Positions 17,239 through 26,431 of a stretch of DNA of 64,000 bases are shown here, piece after piece. Each line of letters starts with the position of its first letter. The stretch's first letter is position 1. This DNA is from Hallerella sp964587155. Lineage in GTDB: Bacteria > Fibrobacterota > Fibrobacteria > Fibrobacterales > Fibrobacteraceae. A program made the translations under genes and the position numbers. The stretch is from assembly GCA_964587155.1 (NCBI GenBank), contig CAZPKF010000008.1:1-64000 (forward strand), written 5' to 3'. Below the pieces are notes generated by a model that ran no database searches, was not told the DNA's origin, and was given only the letters and a program-made list of their open reading frames with translations.

Positions 17239-18246
17239 ATGGCGGATTCGCTAGAAAAATTGTTGGAATATTCTCTCCAGATTGGGGCTACCGATTTGAT
17301 TTTGGCGGAGGGTTTGTCGCCGGCGGTGCGCATGGCTGGACTTGTGCGCGCTATTCCCGACGCTCCGGGACTTTCTTTTGGGGATTTGGAAAAATTTCTT
17401 GGAAATCTGGACGGAGAAAACGGCATGTTTCGCGGCGGACCATGGTGCGGAGTGGAATGGCGTGTCCGCTATTCCCGCGAGGCGTTTGGAATGATGGCCC
17501 TGTTGCATCCGATTGGAGCTTTGGCCCCGACGTTAGATTCTCTTTCGGTTCCGGAAACGGTCAGGAGTTTGCTTGGAGCCGGTTCCGGACTACTTCTGTT
17601 TGCTGGGCCGACTTCGTGTGGTAAAACGACGACCGCTTCTGCTTATATTTCGGAACTTTGTTCGCAACGGGTCTTACGAGCGGGATTTTTGGATGCCTTT
17701 CCTGAATACGGCATTAACGAAGGGATGTGCCTTATTCACCGTCGGCGAAAAGAAGTCCTTCTTTCGGATGAAATCGCTCAGGGAATCCGTTTTGGGACGG
17801 ACTTGTTCTGGCTTGGCGATTTGGATACGGAATATTTGATTCCGGCTTTGCGCGCTGCGGAATCAGGCGCTTTGGTTGTCGCCACGGTTAACGCAGGAAG
17901 TGCCAAAGATGTGTTGAGTTATCTCTCCGCTGCAGAAAAGATGGAAAACAAAAAACTTTCGCGGACGTTGCTTGCCGCCAACTTGAAAGCGATTGTTTCT
18001 GAACACTTGCTGCTTGCGCAGGATGGCTCGTGCCTGATTCCCGCTTGGGAAGTGCTTTATAACGATACGAATGTTTCCCAGCTGATCGAATCCGGAGAAT
18101 ACCACCGGATTCCGCAGGCAATGCGTTCCGCTGTATCCGAAGGGATGCTTCCTTTGGACGATTCGTTGGCCGAACTTGTCCGCGAAAAACGTGTTTCCAG
18201 GGAATCTGCCCGTATTTACGCGTTAGACGAATCTCGATTCGTGTAA
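17239..18246 (+). CDS. Second divergent PilT-like ATPase
   Basis: The gene starts at ATG 17239, one base after the upstream stop, with GGAGG 6 bases before it. The 335-residue protein has the PilT length and order: N-terminal PAS-like fold, Walker A GPTSCGKTT with Lys129 kept, and a Walker B-like TDLFWLGDLDT where the usual GEMRD is GDLDT. The C-terminal LIESGEYHRIPQAM segment corresponds to the PilT LIREGKxxQI region. It is likely a pilus retraction or regulatory ATPase at the inner membrane. The pair recalls PilT/PilU, where one partner lacks independent activity, but neither sequence is a standard PilT. Confidence 0.82.
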   Translation: MADSLEKLLEYSLQIGATDLILAEGLSPAVRMAGLVRAIPDAPGLSFGDLEKFLGNLDGENGMFRGGPWCGVEWRVRYSREAFGMMALLHPIGALAPTLDSLSVPETVRSLLGAGSGLLLFAGPTSCGKTTTASAYISELCSQRVLRAGFLDAFPEYGINEGMCLIHRRRKEVLLSDEIAQGIRFGTDLFWLGDLDTEYLIPALRAAESGALVVATVNAGSAKDVLSYLSAAEKMENKKLSRTLLAANLKAIVSEHLLLAQDGSCLIPAWEVLYNDTNVSQLIESGEYHRIPQAMRSAVSEGMLPLDDSLAELVREKRVSRESARIYALDESRFV

Positions 18247-18257
18247 TTGGATATTTC

Positions 18258-20432
18258 ATGACTTTTCGGAGCGGATGCGCAACGATTTTACTTTTGGCTT
18301 CGCTTTTGTGGGCTGAAGTACCTTCTGCGGAATTGGATTCTTCGGGTGTTTTTGAAAAAAAATCTGTTTTGATTTTGGAAGGCGGCGCCTTTTCTCCGTG
18401 GTATTCTTTGGGAGCTCTTTACGCTGTCAGGGACTATCGGATTCCCATTGATTCTGTGGTGGGTGTTTCGTGGGGAGCCTTTGTTGGCGCACTTTGGAGT
18501 TCTGGCTTTGAACTGGATGAAATCCAAAGGATTTTGACGGATTCTTTAGCGGTTTCACTGATTTTGGAAAAGGAAACGGCTCCGGAGTTTTCGCTGGATC
18601 TTCCGATTTCTTTTGACGGGGCTCCTTCGCTTGCGTTTCGGTTTACTCTGTTTGGAGATTCTTTGGGCTATGCGCATGTCCGCAAAAAATCTTTGGAACC
18701 GGACTTTAGCGGTTTGAAAACGGCTTTGTTGAAATTTCGATTCGAAGAAGCTCTGAGCCGTGCAGATTCCACTCTTGTCCCTTTTTCTGCCCTAGCCTGT
18801 GAAAGTGGGACTTTCCGCGTTTCTACAGTGCGGGAATCGTGGCCGTTTGCCAAAACATCTGGAGACAAATGTCCGGGATTTGTTCCCGAGGATTCTGCAT
18901 TCAACATTGTCGTCATCGCTCATCCTGTTCGTGAAAGTATTTCGCGGGATGCCGATTTTGTCGTCGCCGGCTTAGAAAGTGCCGCGGCGCGGATTCGAAA
19001 GAGAAAGTCTCAGTTCCCGGAACAAAATCTGGTTTTGGTCAGACCCCACGCCTTGCCGGATGTTTCGCCTCTTGCCTTGATGCGCGCAGGGTATGCAGAT
19101 ATGGAAAAAAAATTGGGAGAACTCTCTGTGTTGGCGGCCAGGGAAAAAGAGAGCCCTTTGGCAAAGGATTCGCTTTTTCCCCGATTCAAATGGGAGCCTT
19201 CGTTTGAACGGGTTCCGTCCGCTTATTTTTCGCACGCGTCTTCTTTTTGGAATGTAGCGGATACGGGCTCGCTCGCTCCTGAAAATTTTTTGTCGCGGAT
19301 TGCACTTTCGCCTTTTTACGATTCGGTGCGGGTGGAGGTGGATACCGCCGGAATTGCGAAAGTTTCGGCGTTGGCATCGCCGTTGATAGAATTCCGCTTG
19401 GGTGGATTGGGTTCGAATTTGACGGGGCCTTTGGCTTATGCGGGAATGGATTTTCGCTATGTGGATCAATTTGAATACGCATTTTCGGTGGACGGCTTTG
19501 CCGGGGAACATTCGTATGCGATTCGTCCGAAATTAGAAGTGCGCGGCATGTTTGGAAATCGCGGCAGTTTTAGTGTTGCGGGCAATATTTCCAAATGGGA
19601 ATTGCTAAAAGGATATTTTTCGGAATTGCCAGAAAATTTGAAGATGCGTTTTGTCCGCACAAATGATTTGAATGTCGCTTTTGATTTCCGGGATTCCTTG
19701 GCAGATTTCCGCATTCAAGTTTTGATGGAAGAATCTGAATTTGGAACGTATCGTACCGAAGATGGGGAAAATTTGCGAGTCAACACCTTGATTCCGGAAA
19801 TCTCGATTGTCCGCCGCCGTGGCGGCTTTGAAGGCTGGTTCAGTGGAAAAGGATATTCCTTGGACGGCAAGGCTGGATTTCGGTCTGTCAATTTAACTCA
19901 GGATGGCACTGGTTCTGCGCCACTTTATTTTTCTTCGGCCTTGGATGTTCAGGCGGCGTTTTCGCCGGTGCGTTTTTTGTCGTTGGGAGTCGGCGCGTTG
20001 GGTGGTGTGAATATTCGGCGGGAATCCGGTCATGGTTATGAATACCCGGAAGCCTTGGAGGCCGCACCCGGTGATGTGGATTGGGCTGTTGACAACTGGT
20101 ATCGATTGCATCCGGCGCTTTCGCCGTGGAGTGCCGAATGGAATTTCGCAGAAACGAGTTCTCATCATTATGCCGCGTTTCGCGCAAAGGCTGGATTACA
20201 CGGAGTGTATTTTGGTCTTTGGATTTTTGGCGCATATATGCGAGATTTTGAAGAAAATCCTTCGATTGAATTGGAGGCGAATCGTTTACTGTTAGAACCA
20301 CTTGTCCGCTTTGCTTATCGTTCGGTTGATGTTCGTCTGGGGATGAACCGTTTTGTTTCCCTGTCTGATTTTTTGGAATTTCGACATATTGATGATTATC
20401 GTTATTTTTTCCAAGTGGGCGCAAATTGGTGA
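18258..20432 (+). CDS. Patatin-like protein fused to an outer-membrane barrel, catalytic Asp apparently missing
   Basis: The 724-residue protein has a signal peptide (cut near LLWA-E), a patatin-like domain (about 30-290) and a long C-terminal part rich in alternating beta strands ending FFQVGANW, as in outer-membrane barrels. This layout resembles PlpD-type (type Vd) proteins. The nucleophile elbow is present (GVSWGAF, Ser71) along with a degenerate oxyanion motif EGGAFSPWYSLGAL. The DG[GA] motif carrying the catalytic Asp is not seen: the region after FRVSTVRESW goes directly to FNIVVIAHP. The protein may be an inactive scaffold or use a different acid. It follows the PilT pair by 11 bases. 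Confidence 0.8.
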   Translation: MTFRSGCATILLLASLLWAEVPSAELDSSGVFEKKSVLILEGGAFSPWYSLGALYAVRDYRIPIDSVVGVSWGAFVGALWSSGFELDEIQRILTDSLAVSLILEKETAPEFSLDLPISFDGAPSLAFRFTLFGDSLGYAHVRKKSLEPDFSGLKTALLKFRFEEALSRADSTLVPFSALACESGTFRVSTVRESWPFAKTSGDKCPGFVPEDSAFNIVVIAHPVRESISRDADFVVAGLESAAARIRKRKSQFPEQNLVLVRPHALPDVSPLALMRAGYADMEKKLGELSVLAAREKESPLAKDSLFPRFKWEPSFERVPSAYFSHASSFWNVADTGSLAPENFLSRIALSPFYDSVRVEVDTAGIAKVSALASPLIEFRLGGLGSNLTGPLAYAGMDFRYVDQFEYAFSVDGFAGEHSYAIRPKLEVRGMFGNRGSFSVAGNISKWELLKGYFSELPENLKMRFVRTNDLNVAFDFRDSLADFRIQVLMEESEFGTYRTEDGENLRVNTLIPEISIVRRRGGFEGWFSGKGYSLDGKAGFRSVNLTQDGTGSAPLYFSSALDVQAAFSPVRFLSLGVGALGGVNIRRESGHGYEYPEALEAAPGDVDWAVDNWYRLHPALSPWSAEWNFAETSSHHYAAFRAKAGLHGVYFGLWIFGAYMRDFEENPSIELEANRLLLEPLVRFAYRSVDVRLGMNRFVSLSDFLEFRHIDDYRYFFQVGANW

Positions 20433-20509
20433 AATTTTAAAAAATCTTCGATTTTATATATTTAGAAAGCTTTGGTTTGATTTGAAATCCGTTGTGAATG
20501 GAGTGCGGT

Positions 20510-22441
20510 ATGCGCTTTTTATCGACTGATGTTAGTTTTTTCGTTTGTGCGTTTGTCCTTCTCGCCTGTAGTACCGTTTTTTACTATGCGCAAAAACGCC
20601 CTCAAAAAGATCAAAGTAAAATATTTCAGCTCATCCTTTTCAATCTTTTGCTAACAGCGGTCTCCGCCCTGATTGCAAATGGACTTACGCCGTTAGTTTC
20701 ACCAGAGGTGAATGGATACAACATTCTTCAGCAATTTTTCCAAACTTTATATTTTGCCTTGCATACCTTGCTCGCTCCGCTGTTTGCCGTGTATGTCGTT
20801 TTGGTCAACAACTGGGGTGATGTCCGGACGGAGAAAACCATTTTCTTCTTTCTTTCGCCAGCATTCCTGCTAGAAGCTTTTGTGTTGACGAATCCGTTTA
20901 CGGGGCTCATCTTTTATTATGAAAACAATGTGGAATTCCGTCGGGGAATTTTAGAACTGTTAATTTATGCGGAAGCGGCGGGGTACATATTCTTTGCCAT
21001 GCAGCAGTTGCTCACCTATCGGAAAATGCTTTCCAGGTCGGCATCTGTCGCATTTTGGTTTTTTATCTGCTGCAGCTTTGTCGGTGTCGCTGTGCAATTT
21101 ATTTTCCCTTGGTGTAAATTGGAATTATTCTTGGAAGCCATCTCGCTTTGGGGCGTATTGCTTTTGATTGAAATGGAAAATTTGCAGACGGATCCGCTGA
21201 CAGGCGTTTACAATCGGCAAATGTTCTTGGCGGAAACCGAGCGTTATCTTCGGGCAAAGCGCAAATACATGGTTGTCGTCGTTTCTCTGTTGAATTTTAA
21301 AAACTATTTGAGAATGTTCCGGAATGATGATTTGGAAAAAGACATCAAAACGATTATCTTGTGGATGTCCAAAAACATCAAGGGGACTATTTTCCGGATT
21401 GCACAAAACAAGGTGGCGGTAGTCACGTTCCGAGACCGCCGAACTTGTGATGAATTTGCCGCGCGGTTCCGCATGATGGTGCTCAATCAAGAAAATTTTC
21501 CAAACTGCTCCAAGTTGCCGATAACGGCATGCGTCGATATTGTCCGCGTGCCAGATGAAATTCAGCGCCCCGAATTGCTTGTCGAATTGGGCGAAGTGGA
21601 CGATTCCGATGGGTTGAAATCCGGAGTTATCATTCATCGCGAAGAAGACATCGAACAGGTTTGCCACCGAGTGGAACTTGTGCATCTTTTGGACGAGGCG
21701 ATTCAGAAGAAAAGTTTTGAAGTTTATTATCAACCGATTTGGAATGCGGAAACATCACAATTTGACAGCGCCGAGGCTTTGGTCCGCCTGTTTGATCCAA
21801 GGTTTGGCCTATTGTCTCCGGAAAAGTTTATTCCCATTGCAGAACAAAATGGGATGATTGCCGATATCGGACGCATCGTCTTTGAAAAAGTTTGCCAGTT
21901 CTTGCAACGGGAACGGCCTGAACAATTCGGATTGAAATGCGTGGAAATCAACTTGAGCGTTTATCAGCTTTATGCGGAAAATACAGACATTCTGTTCCGC
22001 GGCATCATGGAAAAGTATGGCGTTTCACCGGACCGCATCAATTTGGAAATCACGGAATCCGCACCTTTCCGCGAAAGTGACGTTGTCAAGGAACGGATTG
22101 ACAATTTGGCAAAGATGGGCGTTTCCTTTTCATTGGATGATTTTGGAACCGGTTATTCTAATTTGCTCCAGTTGCTGCAAAACGATTTCAAGAACATTAA
22201 ACTGGATAAGGGGCTTTTGTGGAATTCGGGTGCGAAAAATTCGGACAACCTTTTGATTGAAATGATAAATATCATCCGCAAACTTCGATTTGACGTGGTG
22301 CAAGAAGGCGTAGAAACAAAAGACCAGCTGGAGCTGGTCTTGAAAGCGGGGGCAAATCGGATTCAGGGTTTTTATTTTTCGAAGCCGATTTGCGAAAGTG
22401 AATTGTTGGAATATTTGAAAGTGCGGAATTCCGCCTCTTGA
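20510..22441 (+). CDS. Membrane EAL-domain c-di-GMP phosphodiesterase with degenerate GGDEF
   Basis: The 643-residue protein has about seven N-terminal membrane helices (residues 5-215), a GGDEF-like domain (about 225-385) and an EAL domain (390-640). The GGDEF signature is lost: the site reads RIAQNKVAVV. The EAL domain keeps its catalytic set: EALVR, NLS, LEITES, DDFGTGYSN, KLDKG, EGVET and QGFYFSKP. It should hydrolyse c-di-GMP, with the dead GGDEF as a possible regulatory domain and the helices sensing an unknown signal. ATG 20510 is preferred because GGAG lies 6 bases before it; ATG 20498 is the alternative. Confidence 0.9.
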   Translation: MRFLSTDVSFFVCAFVLLACSTVFYYAQKRPQKDQSKIFQLILFNLLLTAVSALIANGLTPLVSPEVNGYNILQQFFQTLYFALHTLLAPLFAVYVVLVNNWGDVRTEKTIFFFLSPAFLLEAFVLTNPFTGLIFYYENNVEFRRGILELLIYAEAAGYIFFAMQQLLTYRKMLSRSASVAFWFFICCSFVGVAVQFIFPWCKLELFLEAISLWGVLLLIEMENLQTDPLTGVYNRQMFLAETERYLRAKRKYMVVVVSLLNFKNYLRMFRNDDLEKDIKTIILWMSKNIKGTIFRIAQNKVAVVTFRDRRTCDEFAARFRMMVLNQENFPNCSKLPITACVDIVRVPDEIQRPELLVELGEVDDSDGLKSGVIIHREEDIEQVCHRVELVHLLDEAIQKKSFEVYYQPIWNAETSQFDSAEALVRLFDPRFGLLSPEKFIPIAEQNGMIADIGRIVFEKVCQFLQRERPEQFGLKCVEINLSVYQLYAENTDILFRGIMEKYGVSPDRINLEITESAPFRESDVVKERIDNLAKMGVSFSLDDFGTGYSNLLQLLQNDFKNIKLDKGLLWNSGAKNSDNLLIEMINIIRKLRFDVVQEGVETKDQLELVLKAGANRIQGFYFSKPICESELLEYLKVRNSAS

Positions 22442-22447
22442 ATATTT

Positions 22448-23638
22448 TTAACCCTTTGCCAATTTTTTCAGCAGGGTTGCTTTGTCCGTTTTTTCCCACG
22501 TAAAGCGTTTTCCGGAACGGCCAAAATGTCCCAAGGCCGCAGTTTCCGCATAACCGGGCGTTTTGAGATTCAACATGTTGACAATTCCGGCGGGAGTCAG
22601 GTCAAAGCTTTCTTTGACGAGGTCCTCGATTTTGGAATCGGCGATTTTTCCGGTTCCAAACGTACGGACCAAGATGGATACGGGTTGCGAAAATCCGATG
22701 GCGTAAGAAAGTTGCACTTCGCAACGGTCGGCGAGGCCTGCTGCGACAATGTTCTTTGCCACATAACGAGCCGCATACGCTCCGGACCGGTCCACTTTTG
22801 AAGGATCCTTGCCGCTGAACGCACCGCCACCGTGACGACCCATGCCACCGTATGTGTCTACGATAATTTTTCTTCCGGTGAGTCCGCAGTCGCCATGTGG
22901 TCCGCCAACGACAAATTTCCCTGTCGGGTTCACGAGGAATCGGGTCTTCTTGTCAAGGAGGTTTGCCGGAATGACTTTTTTTATCAGTTCGTTTACAATG
23001 GATTTTTCAATTTGGGCGTGGGAGAGCGGCTTGCCTTTGATATCCGGGTCGTGCTGGGTGCTGATGACGACGGTATCGACGCGGATGGGCTTGTCGTTTT
23101 CGTCGTATTCGACAGTCACTTGGCTTTTGGCATCCGGGCGCAACCATTTGATTTTTCCACTTTCGCGGAGCTCCTGAAGCTTCGCCATGAGTTTGTGCGA
23201 AAGGGAAATGGGAAGCGGCATGAGTTCCGGGGTTTCGTTCACGGCGTAGCCGAACATCATTCCTTGATCGCCTGCACCTTGTTTGTCGTCATTTTTGCCT
23301 TCTGCGGCCCGGGCATCGACACCTTGGGCAATGTCGGGAGACTGCTTGTCGACGGCGACAATGACTGCGCAGCTTTCCGCATCGAATCCGAGGCCGGGGT
23401 GGTCGTAGCCGATGTCCTTGATGACTTTGCGGGCGATTGTCGGGTAATCGAGTTCCGCTTTTGTCGTGATTTCTCCGGAAATGACGACAAGTCCCGTGTT
23501 GACAAGAGTTTCACAGGCAACGCGGCTATCCTTGTCTTGGGTGAGGGCGGCGTCGAGAATGGCGTCGGAAATTTGATCGGCGACTTTGTCCGGGTGGCCT
23601 TTCGAAACGGATTCCGAGGTGAAAAAGTAGTGAGCCAT
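22448..23638 (-). CDS. metK: S-adenosylmethionine synthase
   Basis: The 396-residue enzyme makes S-adenosylmethionine from ATP and methionine. It starts MAHYFFTSESVSKGHPDK and contains the family signatures GAGDQGMMFGYA and GGGAFSGKDPSKVDRS. The length is standard. An upstream in-frame extension of 17 codons has no support. It converges on the EAL gene with only 6 bases between stops. I looked for a SAM riboswitch in the 140-base leader and recognised none. Confidence 0.97.
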   Translation of the reverse strand: MAHYFFTSESVSKGHPDKVADQISDAILDAALTQDKDSRVACETLVNTGLVVISGEITTKAELDYPTIARKVIKDIGYDHPGLGFDAESCAVIVAVDKQSPDIAQGVDARAAEGKNDDKQGAGDQGMMFGYAVNETPELMPLPISLSHKLMAKLQELRESGKIKWLRPDAKSQVTVEYDENDKPIRVDTVVISTQHDPDIKGKPLSHAQIEKSIVNELIKKVIPANLLDKKTRFLVNPTGKFVVGGPHGDCGLTGRKIIVDTYGGMGRHGGGAFSGKDPSKVDRSGAYAARYVAKNIVAAGLADRCEVQLSYAIGFSQPVSILVRTFGTGKIADSKIEDLVKESFDLTPAGIVNMLNLKTPGYAETAALGHFGRSGKRFTWEKTDKATLLKKLAKG

Positions 23639-23779
23639 GAGATATCCTGGGTTTGTTCCTGTTCGGCGCGGGCGAAATGCGGCGGCCACAGACAGAAACG
23701 TTTTCTATGCATAAATCTAGAAAAACGCATAAATTCTGGCAACTATGAATTTTCCGTGGAATTTGTGTAAATTGGAAGC

Positions 23780-24541
23780 ATGGAATTGCAAAAATTTTCA
23801 AAGTGGCTGGACAATTTGCTTGAACCGAAATCATTCCGGGATTATTGTGTGGACGGTCTTTGTGTGGAAGCGGGCGACAAGGTGACGAAAGTGGTGACCG
23901 GAGTCAGCTTTCGAGACCGCTTGATCGATGCCGCAATTGAAGAAAAAGCGGATTGTATCCTGGTCCATCATCCCAATGGATTCTGGAATGGAGAGGCCCG
24001 GGTGCCTGTGGGGCGTTTTGGTGTGCGTTTGCGCCGTCTGTTTCAACATGGAATTTCGCTTTACGGTTACCATTTGCCCTTAGACGGTCACCCGGAAATT
24101 GGAAACAACGCTTTGATTGCGGAAGCGATGGGCACGAAGGTGCTGCAGGGATTCATGGTTGAAGGGGAAAAACCGGTCGGCGTGATTGCTGAATTTGAAC
24201 AGGCGATTTCTGCGGAGGATTTTTTAAAACGGGCGGAGACCGTATTTGTACACGGAGTCCAACATGCGTTTATGGAAGGTTCAAAAAGGATTCGGCGGTT
24301 GGGAATTTGCAGCGGCAGCGGGGCGAGTGGATTGGAAGAAGCGTTGGCGCTTGGCTGCGACACGTTCGTGACCGGAGAAATCAAAGAATCGGTACCGATC
24401 GCCTGCGAAGAGCTGGGAATGAACCTCATCAGTTGCGGACATCACCGGACGGAAATTTTTGGCGTTAGGGCTTTGGCAAAAAAAATCCGGAATGATTTGG
24501 GCATTCCGGCAAAGTTTGTCGATTTGGACAATCCGGTTTAA
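23780..24541 (+). CDS. NIF3-like dinuclear metal centre protein
   Basis: The 253-residue protein matches the NIF3/GTP cyclohydrolase 1 type 2 family. It has the early metal-binding HHPNGFW motif near residue 57, the YGYHLPLDGHPEIGNN segment, the GICSGSG motif, and the late metal ligands in SCGHHRTEIFG. These proteins form hexamers with a two-metal site; their physiological reaction is unsettled. The gene is divergent from metK across a 140-base spacer that should hold both promoters. Confidence 0.9.
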   Translation: MELQKFSKWLDNLLEPKSFRDYCVDGLCVEAGDKVTKVVTGVSFRDRLIDAAIEEKADCILVHHPNGFWNGEARVPVGRFGVRLRRLFQHGISLYGYHLPLDGHPEIGNNALIAEAMGTKVLQGFMVEGEKPVGVIAEFEQAISAEDFLKRAETVFVHGVQHAFMEGSKRIRRLGICSGSGASGLEEALALGCDTFVTGEIKESVPIACEELGMNLISCGHHRTEIFGVRALAKKIRNDLGIPAKFVDLDNPV

Positions 24542-24560
24542 CGGGATTGTTTTGAATAAA

Positions 24561-25571
24561 CTATTTGATGGTCGTGGTGAAGCGGAGGGCAACAGCCACA
24601 TCATCGAGTTCGTTTTCGCTGAAAACGTTCAGCTGCGCTTTGGTGCGTCCGTAAGATTTGACCAATCCGACAGTCCAGGCGAAGTCATCTGCGTCGGCGT
24701 TCAGTTCGTCGCGGTTTCCGATGTGTTCCAATTCAAACATCAAATGGTCTAAAATGCCCGCCGTGGGAATTTCCACGCCGATGTAGAAGGGCAGGTGTTC
24801 CGAGCCCTGGGCGTATTCCGGTTTGACTGCCCAGCCTGCTTCAATGGACGAGGCGTTGACTTCGCTGTCGGTCGTTGTGCGGAGGTATGCGATTTCTCCG
24901 TAGAGCCTTAAATTTTTGACGAGGGAATAAGAAAGGTATCCGGCGACGCGATGTGTTTGTGTCGCAGAACGGTTTATCGCATCGAGAGCGTTTACGCGGT
25001 AGGCAGCGGCAAGCTCCAAGGGGAACGAAAATTTGAGGCGTTCTTCGATGCGGACGTAACCCGTGTTGAATTCGTTGTCGTTTGTGGCAAGCATCGCTTT
25101 GAATGCGGAAGGTCCCAAGTTCCAGCCGAATTCAAAGGCGTCGTGTGAATAATCGCGCATCATGAATCCGCGGCTTGAAAGGCTTTTGTCGACATATGTT
25201 CCAAAGTTTGTCGCTTGGGACCAGTCGGTTTTCCAGTGTCCGAGTTTCAGGTTGAATCGGTTTGCGCCCAGGGAATACTTGTAATTTGCCCAATAAAGGT
25301 CGGCGAGGATTTTATCGTAAGTTTTGCCGTCTATTTTGTTTCCAAAATGCGGTCCAAAAATGCGGAGCATCACTTGGGCGTCAAAGTCTTCGGACTTGTA
25401 AAGGCCGCCGATGTTTGCGCGGAACCAAAAGGATTCTAATCCGTCGTCTTCGGTATTTGCGACCGCTTGAGTTTGGATGTTTCCCTTGAGGACGAATCCG
25501 TCATCGGCCATGGCTTGGGCGGAAAAAACGATAGAAAGAGCGGCGAACGCTTTGAACAGTTTGGATTTCAT
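24561..25571 (-). CDS. Porin-like outer-membrane beta-barrel protein
   Basis: The 336-residue protein has a signal peptide (MKSKLFKAFAALSIVFSAQAMA-D) and then mostly amphipathic beta strands, with aromatic residues at strand ends (YWANYKYSLGANRFNLKLGHW) and a final strand DVAVALRFTTTIK. This is the pattern of a 14-18 strand porin-like barrel. No specific substrate is suggested. It is divergent from the OmpA-like gene. Confidence 0.8.
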   Translation of the reverse strand: MKSKLFKAFAALSIVFSAQAMADDGFVLKGNIQTQAVANTEDDGLESFWFRANIGGLYKSEDFDAQVMLRIFGPHFGNKIDGKTYDKILADLYWANYKYSLGANRFNLKLGHWKTDWSQATNFGTYVDKSLSSRGFMMRDYSHDAFEFGWNLGPSAFKAMLATNDNEFNTGYVRIEERLKFSFPLELAAAYRVNALDAINRSATQTHRVAGYLSYSLVKNLRLYGEIAYLRTTTDSEVNASSIEAGWAVKPEYAQGSEHLPFYIGVEIPTAGILDHLMFELEHIGNRDELNADADDFAWTVGLVKSYGRTKAQLNVFSENELDDVAVALRFTTTIK

Positions 25572-25702
25572 GACATCTCCATGCGGAAAATTTTACCGAT
25601 GCGTGTTCTTTCACAGGGGCGGACAAAATGTATTAAAATGAGAGCGTCTTTGAAAGTGCTTTTGCCGATTCGAAATGGGAAAATTTTGTTAAATTGGAAA
25701 AT

Positions 25703-26428
25703 ATGAACGTTGGGAATTTCAAAATGAATAGTTATGTTTTTTTGTCCGCACTTCTTGTTGCGGGTCTTGTCCATGCGAAAGATTTGACTCCGAACAAAAC
25801 GCATGCCGTACTCCGCATCGCTTATACGAATTTTGACGATGTGCCTCAGCGGAATAAAAATCTCACCTTTGTCGGACACAAAAATCCAAAGAACAAAATT
25901 GCAGTCAAAACGGATGGTTACGGCGAAGTTTCTTTCCACATTCCCCGTGAAGACTCTTATAAAATTCTCTGTGAAAGTCTGACGGGTCCTTTCGAATGCG
26001 GAGAAACGCCTTATGTCTCTTTGCACGCAAGTTATGGCTCAGTCAACGTTTCTTTTGACGACACCCGGGCCGAGCTTCAGGGAGTTTCGTTCAAGGTGGG
26101 GAGCGCGGAATTAGTCCCGTCGACTCTTTCTACACTAGACAAAACCATTGCCGGTTTAAAGAAAAACGTCAAGGCGAAGGTGGAAATCGAAGGTCATACG
26201 AGTTCGGAAGGCGGCGAAGAGTTCAACATGAAGCTTTCTGAAGAGCGCGCAAACAGCGTCCGGGATTACATGATTCGCAAGGGCATTTCGGCAGACCGCA
26301 TCACGGCGGTCGGTTATGGATATTCTCGTCCGAAGGCGTCTAATGAAACGGAAGACGGTCGCAAGCAAAATCGGCGGATTGAAGTGCGCGTGACCAATCC
26401 GGACGAAGTAGAAACTTCGGCGGAGTAA
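25703..26428 (+). CDS. OmpA-family peptidoglycan-binding protein
   Basis: The protein has a signal peptide (core YVFLSALLVAGLVHA), an about 95-residue beta-rich domain, then an OmpA-like C-terminal domain. The peptidoglycan-binding segments are clear: VEIEGHTSSEG, LSEERANSVRDYMIRKGI and RITAVGYGYSRP ... NRRIEVRV. It should link the outer membrane or periplasm to the cell wall. ATG 25703 is used; ATG 25724 also leaves an intact signal peptide. Confidence 0.9.
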   Translation: MNVGNFKMNSYVFLSALLVAGLVHAKDLTPNKTHAVLRIAYTNFDDVPQRNKNLTFVGHKNPKNKIAVKTDGYGEVSFHIPREDSYKILCESLTGPFECGETPYVSLHASYGSVNVSFDDTRAELQGVSFKVGSAELVPSTLSTLDKTIAGLKKNVKAKVEIEGHTSSEGGEEFNMKLSEERANSVRDYMIRKGISADRITAVGYGYSRPKASNETEDGRKQNRRIEVRVTNPDEVETSAE

Positions 26429-26431
26429 TCG

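Noticed and set aside
22832..23770. Long open frame (312 codons) on the plus strand opposite metK
   Set aside because: It lies antisense to a highly conserved enzyme gene, has no ribosome-binding site, and its composition is that of a complementary-strand shadow.
23639..23779. SAM riboswitch upstream of metK
   Set aside because: I looked for the conserved cores of SAM-I and SAM-II types in the leader and did not find them.
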